From Nitrospirota bacterium (lineage in GTDB: Bacteria; Nitrospirota; 9FT-COMBO-42-15; HDB-SIOI813): DNA of 33,667 nt. Position 1 is the first letter of the stretch. Each line of letters opens with the position of its first letter. The notes under the pieces are model-generated. The model was not told the DNA's origin. It was given only the letters and a program-made list of their open reading frames with translations, and ran no database searches. Location of the stretch: the NCBI GenBank assembly GCA_016212215.1, contig JACRGV010000043.1:1-33667 (forward strand). The letters are read 5' to 3'. This document shows positions 15,426 through 22,183 of this stretch, in pieces. A program made the translations under genes and the position numbers.

Positions 15426-16796
15426 ATGAATAAAAAAACATTAGTCTTCCTATCAGTAATATTTATTTTTGCAGGAATATTATCCGGTTGCTCGTCTTCC
15501 TCTAAAAAAGGGGAGGCTACTCAAAAGAAGGAACGAAAGGTCTTGTTCTATCGTAGTCCAATGAACCCTTCTGTTACGTCTCCAACTCCCATGAAGGATA
15601 GTATGGGGATGGATTATGTACCGGTATATGAAGAGGATGCAGAAAAGAAATCAGAAGCATCACCAGGTACTGTGACTATCAGTCTGGAAAAGATTCAAAA
15701 GATAGGGGTCAAGACTGAAGTTGTAAAGAGACGGACGATAAAGAGGATAATCAGGACAGTAGGAAGGGTCGAGCCTGATGAGAGGATGGTTTATAACATT
15801 AACGCAAAGGTCGGGGGCTGGGTAGAGAAGTTATACCTCAACACCACGGACCAGATGGTAAGACATAGTGAACCCTTGCTTGAGTTATACAGCCCTGAAC
15901 TTGTGTCTGCTCAGGAAGAATATCTGCTGGCATTTAGATCCGTAAAAAATACAAAAGGCAGTTCGTATAAAGATGTAAAGGATAATACGGAATCACTGCT
16001 GAACGCTGCAAGGCAGAGGCTTCAATACTGGGATATATCAGATGATCAGATAAAAAGGCTTGAAGAAGACGGAAAGATTACAAGGACAATGACCATCCGT
16101 GCCCCTGCATCCGGCAGTGTAACAGAGAAGATGGTAAATGAGGGGGCAAAGATTGAGGCAGGTGAACCCCTGTTTAAAATAATAGACCACTCATCAGTTT
16201 GGGTTTACGGGGAGGTATATGAATATGAACTCCCTTATGTGAGGACAGGCCAGAGTGCTAGGATTACACCATCGTATTATCCCAGAGATATTTACACCGC
16301 AACAGTAGACCATGTTTATACACATCTTGGGAGCATAACCTACACACCAGAGAACAGTGCTGAGGTAAGGACTGCCAAGATAAGATTTCAACTCCCGAAT
16401 CCTTCGCATAAATTAAAACTCGGTATGTATGTCAATGTAGAGTTACAGGCAGATTTGGCCGGCAGTGCCTTAGCCATCCCTGACTCTGCACTGATTGACA
16501 CTGGCACTCGCCAGGTAGTCCTTGTTGACAAAGGGAACGGAAGGTTTGAACCCCGTGAGGTAGAGATTGGGGCTAAGGGGGATGGATATTTTGAGGTACG
16601 GGATGGTGTAGACTCAGGGGAGTCAGTCGTGACTTCTGCCAACTTCCTTATTGATTCGGAAAGCAATCTCAGGACTGCACTCGATGGAATGGGTGGGACA
16701 GGCGGTCATCAGCATGGAAAGGCAGCAAAGAAGAAGTCGGATAAAGCAGAAAAAGAAAAGGAAGATGAAATGCCGGTGGAACACCACCATCATTAA
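15426..16796 (+). CDS. cusB: CusB-like periplasmic adaptor of a Cu(I)/Ag(I) RND efflux system
   Basis: This periplasmic membrane-fusion protein links the RND pump to the outer-membrane channel. The 456-residue product is a lipoprotein (lipobox LSGC, Cys22). A heavy-metal-binding-domain-like segment follows (about 38-75, YRSPMNPS ... MKDSMGMDYVPVY), with Met residues but without the usual Cys-x-x-Cys. Then come the barrel-sandwich hybrid, helical hairpin and beta-barrel parts of HlyD/CusB adaptors (for example VGGWVEKLYL, IRAPASGSV and VWVYGEVYEYELPYV). The C-terminus is a Lys/Glu/His-rich tail with HQH and a terminal HHHH, a likely extra metal-binding site. It lies between the tolC- and cusA-like genes, with repeat cassettes on both sides. 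A short ATG frame 18 bases upstream ends on the start in ATGA. Confidence 0.9.
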   Translation: MNKKTLVFLSVIFIFAGILSGCSSSSKKGEATQKKERKVLFYRSPMNPSVTSPTPMKDSMGMDYVPVYEEDAEKKSEASPGTVTISLEKIQKIGVKTEVVKRRTIKRIIRTVGRVEPDERMVYNINAKVGGWVEKLYLNTTDQMVRHSEPLLELYSPELVSAQEEYLLAFRSVKNTKGSSYKDVKDNTESLLNAARQRLQYWDISDDQIKRLEEDGKITRTMTIRAPASGSVTEKMVNEGAKIEAGEPLFKIIDHSSVWVYGEVYEYELPYVRTGQSARITPSYYPRDIYTATVDHVYTHLGSITYTPENSAEVRTAKIRFQLPNPSHKLKLGMYVNVELQADLAGSALAIPDSALIDTGTRQVVLVDKGNGRFEPREVEIGAKGDGYFEVRDGVDSGESVVTSANFLIDSESNLRTALDGMGGTGGHQHGKAAKKKSDKAEKEKEDEMPVEHHHH

Positions 16797-17013
16797 AAGG
16801 ATGATGAAAATAAGGCCCCCTCACCCGGAGTCCCCCTCCTGCCTCCCCCCGCAAAGGAGGGGGGAGAAATTTGGTAGGAATTTAATTGCAGCTCTCCCGC
16901 CAGGGGAGAGGGCACATAGATTTATCCCCTCTCCCTGAGGGAGAGGGGGCTATGTTGATTCCCTCCCCTTCAAGGGGAGGGGTAGGGTGGGGATGGGGTT
17001 GATTTTCGGATGA
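16796..17013. repeat. Compound GC-rich palindromic repeat cassette between cusB-like and cusA-like genes
   Basis: It begins like the 15164 cassette (AAAGGATGATGAAAAT, then CCCCCTCACCCGGA) immediately after the cusB-like stop. Several hairpins follow, including CCTCC/GGAGG pairs around 16835-16865 and CTCTCCC-TGAG-GGGAGAG-type stems. The last 88 bases, 16926-17013, recur at 20230-20317 with only two differences. The end, TTTTCGGATGA, reaches seven bases before the cusA-like start. Confidence 0.8.
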
Positions 17014-17019
17014 AACCAG

Positions 17020-20000
17020 ATGCTAAGTAAGATAATAGAATATTCTGTAAAAAACAGATACATAATCCTCCTCTTTACTGCGTTTGCAATACTCCTTGGT
17101 TTATGGGCGATATATAAGACACCTGTAGATGCCATCCCGGATTTGTCTGATGTACAGGTTATTATTTATACTGAATATCCCGGTCAGGCGCCTCAGGTTG
17201 TTGAGGATCAGGTCACATATCCGCTCACAACAGCCATGCTCGCAGTCCCCAAGTCTAAAATTGTCAGGGGTTTCTCATTCTTTGGTGTCTCTTTTGTTTA
17301 TATCATTTTTGAAGATGGAACAGACATATACTGGGCAAGGTCAAGGGTGCTTGAATACCTTAACTTTGCGTCACAAAAGCTCCCCCGCGGCGTCACACCT
17401 TCTCTTGGGCCTGATGCCACTGGTGTCGGATGGGTATTTGAATACAGCATTGAAGGTAAGGGTTACAGCCTTGCGGAATTGCGTAGTATACAGGATTGGT
17501 TTGTCCGCTATCAGTTGACAAAAGTACCTGGTGTGTCTGAGGTTGCCTCTATCGGTGGATTTGTTAAACAATATCAGGTAAACATTGACCCCAATAAACT
17601 CCTCACACATAACGTTACCCTCAAAGATATAGTAGATTCAATCAAGATGGGGAATGTTGATGTAGGCGGCAGGGTTGTTGAACTGTCGGAACGGGAATAT
17701 ATGGTCAGGGGACTTGGTTATATTAAGAAGATACCTGACATAGAAAACATTGTCCTGAAGGTAGATATGGATGGGACACCGGTAAGGATACAGGACGTTG
17801 CAAGGGTAGAACTGGGGCCTGATGAACGACGCGGTATAGTTGAGAGAAACGGTGAAGGAGAGGTAGTAGGCGGCGTAGTTGTAATGCGATTCGGTGAGAA
17901 CGCACTGAAGGTTATTGATGAGGTAAAGAAAAAGATAGAGGAAATCAAGCCTGGATTACCGCCGGGGGTTCAGATTATCACGACTTATGACAGAAGCCAC
18001 CTGATACACAGGGCCATAAAAACACTTAGAGAAAAACTTATCGAAGAATTTATTGTTGTTTCTCTTGTATGTATTATATTCCTCCTCCACTTCAGGAGCG
18101 CCTTAGTTGCCATAATCACACTGCCTGTTGCCATACTTATCTCCATAGTCATCATGTACATTCTTAACATTAATGCCAATATCATGAGCCTCGGCGGTAT
18201 TGCCATTGCCATTGGTGCAATGGTTGATGCGGCAATTGTAATGATTGAGAATGTCCACAAGCATCTTGAAAAGGAACATGAAGCAGAAGACGGAAGTCAA
18301 CAGAAAAAGGACAGATGGCAGATAATAATAGATGCAAGCAAAGAGGTCGGACCTCCCCTGTTTTTCTCCTTATTGATAATAACCGTTTCCTTTATACCGG
18401 TCTTTACGCTTGAGGCACAGGAGGGCCGCCTCTTTAAGCCGCTGGCATATACAAAAACATTTTCAATGGGTGCAGCCGCATTCTTATCAATCACACTTGT
18501 CCCTGTTCTTATGGGCTTCCTGATAAGGGGACATATCACACCCGAAGAAAAAAACCCGGTCAGCAGGGTACTGATATGGTTATACCGGCCTGCAATAAAT
18601 CTTGTTTTAAGAAAAAAGTTTCTCTTTCCAATAATTGCCGTAGCCCTCCTTTTAACCGCCATTTATCCCCTGAAGAAATTGGGGTCTGAGTTTATGCCGC
18701 CGCTTAATGAAGGGACGCTGATGTTCATGCCGGTTACACTTCCGGGCATATCCATAACAAAGACTGCTGAGATACTCCAGACTCAGGACAGGATTATCAA
18801 AAGTTTCCCTGAGGTGGAATCTGTCTTCGGCAAGGCAGGAAGGGCGATAACTGCCACAGACCCGGCACCTATAGAGATGTTTGAGACCATCATAAACCTG
18901 AAACCTGAAAAAGAATGGCGCCCGGGTGTAACACAGGAAAGTCTTATGGACGAGATGAATATTGCATTGGAGATGCCGGGGGTAACAAACGCATGGACTA
19001 TGCCTATCAAGGCAAGGATTGACATGCTTTCAACAGGAATCCGTACACCTGTTGGTGTAAAGGTCTTTGGAAAAGACCTGAAGACCATAGAAAAACTGGC
19101 AACAGAGATAGAGTCGGTTGTAAAGAATGTCCCCGGGACAGCAAGTGCTTATGCAGAGAGGATAATCGGCGGGTACTATGTTGACATTGAAATCAATAGG
19201 GAAGAGGCGGCAAGATACGGATTAAAGATTGAAGATGTACAGCAGGTCATCATGTATGCAGTCGGCGGAGAGAATATCACCACAACAGTTGAAGGTCTGG
19301 AAAGGTATCCGGTCAATGTCAGATATAAACGGGAACTCAGGGACAGTGTGGATAAGATAAGCCGCGTGCTGATTCCAACTATGTCGGGACAAAACATACC
19401 CTTATCACAGGTAGCAGACATCCGCTTGAGCAAAGGTGTTGCAGGGATTAAAACAGAGAATGCACTCTTAAATACATGGGTGTATGTAGACGTTAAGGGA
19501 AGAGATATAGGAGGTCATGTAGCGGATGCAAAAAAGGCTGTAATGGAGAAGGTAAAATTTCCTCCCGGCTATTACATAATGTGGAGCGGCCAGTATGAAT
19601 TCATGGAGAGGGTTAAGGAGCGGCTCTTCTACATCATCCCGCTAACCCTGTTCGTAATAATTCTACTGCTCTATTTTAATTTTAAATCGTTCAAAGAAAC
19701 GCTTATAATCCTGCTCGCCATCCCTTTTTCATTAATTGGGGCTTCGTGGATACTCTTTCTGCTTGGTTATAACCTCAGCATAGCAGTATGGGTTGGTCTT
19801 ATTGCACTTGCAGGTCTGGATGCTGAGACAGGAATAGTCATGCTGATCTACCTCAAACATGCTTATGAGAAGCGTAAGGCAGAGGGCAGGATGAGTACAT
19901 TAGCTGACCTGAATGAAGCAATAATGGAAGGTGCCGTCATGCGTGTCAGACCAAAGATGATGACAGTAATCGCTATCATAGCAGGACTACTTCCTATAAT

Positions 20001-20142
20001 GTGGGGGACAGGTTCAGGTGCAGATGTGATGAAAAGGATCGCCGCCCCTATGGTAGGTGGTATGATAACTTCTGCGCTGATGGAACTTATGGTACTGCCG
20101 GCTATATACGTTATCTGGAAAGGACGGGAGCTTAGAAAATAG
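17020..20142 (+). CDS. cusA: CusA-like heavy-metal efflux RND transporter
   Basis: This 1040-residue inner-membrane proton/metal antiporter of the HME-RND family is full length. It has a first helix near residue 12-30, a large periplasmic loop, helices 2-6, a second periplasmic loop, then helices 8-12. Motifs include the porter region YPGQAPQVVEDQVTYPL, and MVDAAIVMIEN in helix 4 with the proton-relay Asp and Glu. Met570 (LMFMP), Met620 (IEMFET) and Met669 (RIDML) fall at a constant offset of three from Met573, Met623 and Met672 of E. coli CusA, the triad that binds Cu(I)/Ag(I). The substrate therefore looks like monovalent copper or silver rather than Co/Zn/Cd. No strong ribosome-binding site precedes ATG 17020; GGATGA lies about five bases upstream. 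Confidence 0.95.
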   Translation: MLSKIIEYSVKNRYIILLFTAFAILLGLWAIYKTPVDAIPDLSDVQVIIYTEYPGQAPQVVEDQVTYPLTTAMLAVPKSKIVRGFSFFGVSFVYIIFEDGTDIYWARSRVLEYLNFASQKLPRGVTPSLGPDATGVGWVFEYSIEGKGYSLAELRSIQDWFVRYQLTKVPGVSEVASIGGFVKQYQVNIDPNKLLTHNVTLKDIVDSIKMGNVDVGGRVVELSEREYMVRGLGYIKKIPDIENIVLKVDMDGTPVRIQDVARVELGPDERRGIVERNGEGEVVGGVVVMRFGENALKVIDEVKKKIEEIKPGLPPGVQIITTYDRSHLIHRAIKTLREKLIEEFIVVSLVCIIFLLHFRSALVAIITLPVAILISIVIMYILNINANIMSLGGIAIAIGAMVDAAIVMIENVHKHLEKEHEAEDGSQQKKDRWQIIIDASKEVGPPLFFSLLIITVSFIPVFTLEAQEGRLFKPLAYTKTFSMGAAAFLSITLVPVLMGFLIRGHITPEEKNPVSRVLIWLYRPAINLVLRKKFLFPIIAVALLLTAIYPLKKLGSEFMPPLNEGTLMFMPVTLPGISITKTAEILQTQDRIIKSFPEVESVFGKAGRAITATDPAPIEMFETIINLKPEKEWRPGVTQESLMDEMNIALEMPGVTNAWTMPIKARIDMLSTGIRTPVGVKVFGKDLKTIEKLATEIESVVKNVPGTASAYAERIIGGYYVDIEINREEAARYGLKIEDVQQVIMYAVGGENITTTVEGLERYPVNVRYKRELRDSVDKISRVLIPTMSGQNIPLSQVADIRLSKGVAGIKTENALLNTWVYVDVKGRDIGGHVADAKKAVMEKVKFPPGYYIMWSGQYEFMERVKERLFYIIPLTLFVIILLLYFNFKSFKETLIILLAIPFSLIGASWILFLLGYNLSIAVWVGLIALAGLDAETGIVMLIYLKHAYEKRKAEGRMSTLADLNEAIMEGAVMRVRPKMMTVIAIIAGLLPIMWGTGSGADVMKRIAAPMVGGMITSALMELMVLPAIYVIWKGRELRK

Positions 20143-20220
20143 TGAATAGTGAACAGTAAGCAGAGGTAAGAAGTTAGAAGCAAGAGGCAAGACGTAAGAA
20201 GACAGAAATAAGATAAAGGA
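20142..20220. repeat. Degenerate heptad and purine-rich repeat after the cusA-like gene
   Basis: AGTGAATAGTGAACAGTAAGCAG is a degenerate version of the heptad family at 103-137 and 13907-13936. It continues into GTAAGAAG/GAAGCAAGA purine-rich units. Nearly the same GAAGCAAGAAGCAAG string is translated inside the next gene at about 20548-20585. Confidence 0.55.
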
Positions 20221-20229
20221 AGAAAATTC

Positions 20230-20317
20230 CCCCTCTCCCTGAGGGAGAGGGAGCTATGTTGATTCCCTCCCCTTCAAGGGGAGGGGTAGGGTGGGGATGG
20301 GGTTGATTTTCGTATGA
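20230..20317. repeat. 88-bp repeat cassette, second copy of 16926-17013, containing a start codon
   Basis: The cassette matches 16926-17013 at 86 of 88 positions by my count. It has two perfect stems, CCCTCTCCC-TGA-GGGAGAGGG and CCCTCCCC-TTCAA-GGGGAGGG. The downstream membrane-protein gene uses an ATG (20314-20316) that is inside the repeat; the equivalent place in the other copy is GGATGA. Confidence 0.85.
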
Positions 20318-21075
20318 AGATATCACTTAACACATTTCCGATAAGCGGAAAGACGGCCATAACACTATTTCTCATCCTACTGTGGTACGGCTATCTGCTT
20401 GCAGCACTTAATACCAGACTGTCTGTTGGATTGTCTGCTGAATCAATTGCAGACCACTATTCAGACCACAGCCTTACAAAAAGCGAGACTCAGGATATAG
20501 AGCAAAAGGGATTCTCTGAGGAAGAGGTGGTTATTGATAGTAGTGAGCAGAAGCAAGAAGCAAGAAGTAAGAAGCAAGATGTAACAAATAAGAACTCCAA
20601 AGCCCCCTCACCCGGCCTATCTCCTACGAGGGGAGAAGACGCTAAGCCTCCCTCCCCCTTGACGGGGGAGGGTCAGGGTGGGGGTGAGCTACGAATATCT
20701 CTTGGTGAACACAATCATCATGCTGACCATGAGCCTGACGATAAAAAAGGAGGGAATGGAACAATCACTCCGCAACAAATAATTCAGCTAGGCCACATCC
20801 ATCTACTTGGTTTCTCCCTCTTGTTCGTAAGCCTCGGGATTATATTATCCTTAACCGGTATCAGAGAATTATTTAAGGTAGTAATACTGTTTATCCTATT
20901 CTTATCATTTGGCTTAGACATAGGAGGTCTGCTTCTTGTAAGATTCGTATCACCCGGCCTCGCCATTATCACAGTCATAAGCGGAATCGGTACAGGGATT
21001 TGCATGGCAGTTATAAGTTTAGCGGCTATGTATGATATGTGGGTCAGGCGAAGTACTGTAATGGATAGAAGTTAA
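20314..21075 (+). CDS. His-rich membrane protein of the Cus operon, carrying repeat-derived insert
   Basis: I do not recognise a named family. The 253-residue protein has one N-terminal helix (about 15-34), a long hydrophilic section, then three C-terminal helices (about 150-175, 185-210, 215-240). Residues about 132-145 (EHNHHADHEPDD) are His/Asp-rich, a likely metal-binding stretch, and LGHIHLLGF begins the second helix, so a periplasmic metal-handling role beside the pump is plausible. Residues about 77-127 are odd: they are translated from repeat DNA, first purine-rich GAAGCAAGAAG units (KQEARSKKQ), then a palindromic cassette (APSPGLSPTRGE and PPSPLTGEGQGGGE) of the same family as the intergenic cassettes. 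The frame stays open through both. The start codon itself lies in another repeat copy. Last gene of the operon, with no clear terminator after it. Confidence 0.75.
   Translation: MKISLNTFPISGKTAITLFLILLWYGYLLAALNTRLSVGLSAESIADHYSDHSLTKSETQDIEQKGFSEEEVVIDSSEQKQEARSKKQDVTNKNSKAPSPGLSPTRGEDAKPPSPLTGEGQGGGELRISLGEHNHHADHEPDDKKGGNGTITPQQIIQLGHIHLLGFSLLFVSLGIILSLTGIRELFKVVILFILFLSFGLDIGGLLLVRFVSPGLAIITVISGIGTGICMAVISLAAMYDMWVRRSTVMDRS
20548..20693. repeat. Repeat cassette translated inside the 20314 gene
   Basis: Purine-rich GAAGCAAGAAG units are followed by CCCCCTCACCCGG, a CTCCTACGAGGGGAG stem, the perfect stem CCCTCCCCC-TTGAC-GGGGGAGGG and GGGGGTGAGCT. This is the same architecture as 15180-15272. 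Its length and base choice keep the reading frame open. Confidence 0.75.
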
Positions 21076-21109
21076 AGGTAGAATTTTTCGACCACAAATT
21101 GGAGGTGTC

Positions 21110-21616
21110 ATGGATTCTATTGTTACTATAGAGATGATTGAGAAAAAGATTTTTCTGGTTCGAAGCAAAAAGGTAATGTTGGATAGTGATCTTGCAGAAC
21201 TTTATGAAGTGGAGACGAGAACGCTTGTGCAGGCAGTCAAACGAAACATCGGACGATTTCCACCAGATTTCATGTTTCAATTGAATAATCAAGAGGATAC
21301 AAGTTTGAGATCACAATTTGTGATCTCAAAGTATGGAAAAGGAGGCAGGAGATATACACCGTATGTTTTTACTGAACAAGGCGTCGCTATGCTTTCAAGC
21401 GTTCTGAATAGCGAACGTGCAGTCCATGTCAATATTGCGATTATGCGAGCATTCGTCAAACTGCTAGAGATGATCTCATCCCACAAAGACCTGTCAAAGA
21501 GGCTTTCAGAAATCTTTTTCCAATTCATGCCCGAATTCCCTCAACCAGCCTTTTGCCTTTGTGTAATTGGGTTGCTGTACTGCGATTCTGTTCCAAAATT
21601 CAGGTGTATGGTTTGA
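21110..21616 (+). CDS. ORF6N domain protein, 3' end replaced by antisense sequence
   Basis: The first about 130 residues are a normal ORF6N/KilA-N-type DNA-binding domain: MIEKKIFLVRSKKVMLDSDLA, LYEVETRTLVQAVKRN, RFPPDFMFQLN, YTPYVFTEQGVAMLSSVL, and the helix ending SSHKDLSKRLSE. GGAGGTGTC directly precedes ATG 21110. Relatives continue after this helix into a coiled coil. Here, from about 21506, the frame runs antisense through the end of the convergent metallopeptidase gene, giving a Cys/Phe-rich tail (FFQFMPEFPQPAFCLCV) unlike the family. The natural C-terminus is therefore lost. The junction probably marks where the restriction-modification block was joined. ORF6N proteins are common in phages and mobile regions. 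Confidence 0.7.
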   Translation: MDSIVTIEMIEKKIFLVRSKKVMLDSDLAELYEVETRTLVQAVKRNIGRFPPDFMFQLNNQEDTSLRSQFVISKYGKGGRRYTPYVFTEQGVAMLSSVLNSERAVHVNIAIMRAFVKLLEMISSHKDLSKRLSEIFFQFMPEFPQPAFCLCVIGLLYCDSVPKFRCMV

Positions 21617-22180
21617 CACCAAAAGATGTGTCAGTTCGTGAACAATAATGTATTCAATTACCGTCATTGGCGCCTTTATCAGCCGCCAATTCAGATGAAT
21701 GTTGTCTCTGGGGGTACAGGAACCCCAACGATACTTCAGGTCAAGTATGTTTATATTGTTGAAGGTAACGCCTAATTGCCTGGCAATGGTTACTGCCTTA
21801 GGAACGATGATTTCAGTCGCTGAGTTTATATACCATTCTTTAAAAAGTTCATTGGCCTGCTTCTGATTGTCTTTGCTGATAAAGAATTTGCTGTCAAACA
21901 TCACGCCTTCGATATGTTCATCAATTACAAACAGCTTATAATTCTTTCCCATGTAGAGTAATGATTCACCGGATACAAATTCTTTTGTCTGTTTGATATA
22001 CGGATATTTCTGGTTATGCTCAATCTTCTTTTGAAGTAATCGTTTACGCTTCTCTATTTCTCCGGCTATCACATCTTTACTGGTATTCAATGGCGCCCGC
22101 ACTATTACACTGCGGTCCCTCTCTACAATGATACTTATAGTTTTTCTTTCAGAGTATACGATTGAATAATTGATGTTCAT
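21506..22180 (-). CDS. YgjP-like (DUF45/M48-type) metallopeptidase of the restriction-modification operon
   Basis: This 224-residue protein has the YgjP/WLM-type zinc signature HELTHLLVSNHTPEFW (about residues 181-196), HExxH with a downstream Glu, preceded by the family motif LKYRWGSCTPRDNIHLNWRL. The N-terminal half is a beta-rich domain with RDRSVIVRAP. It begins 3 bases after the hsdR stop, so it is the last gene of the hsdM-hsdS-hsdR transcript. Genes of this type often accompany type I systems; their role there is unknown, and a proteolytic control of HsdR is only a guess. Its last 110 bases overlap the ORF6N frame. Confidence 0.88.
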   Translation of the reverse strand: MNINYSIVYSERKTISIIVERDRSVIVRAPLNTSKDVIAGEIEKRKRLLQKKIEHNQKYPYIKQTKEFVSGESLLYMGKNYKLFVIDEHIEGVMFDSKFFISKDNQKQANELFKEWYINSATEIIVPKAVTIARQLGVTFNNINILDLKYRWGSCTPRDNIHLNWRLIKAPMTVIEYIIVHELTHLLVSNHTPEFWNRIAVQQPNYTKAKGWLREFGHELEKDF

Positions 22181-22183
22181 CCC

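Noticed and set aside
14992-15441. 149-codon minus-strand frame over the tolC-cusB gap
   Set aside because: Most of its sequence (LTLPLSPSRQGRG, PSPLAGEGPGEG) is translated from the palindromic repeat cassette and it overlaps tolC-like coding sequence in antisense.
16651-16938. Plus-strand frame of 95 codons overlapping the end of the cusB-like gene
   Set aside because: Out of frame with the adaptor's conserved C-terminus and ending in repeat sequence.
15164-17013. Hairpin cassettes as ordinary intrinsic terminators within the Cus operon
   Set aside because: Stems are strong but not followed by T-runs, and the genes clearly form one functional unit downstream of a single strong promoter.
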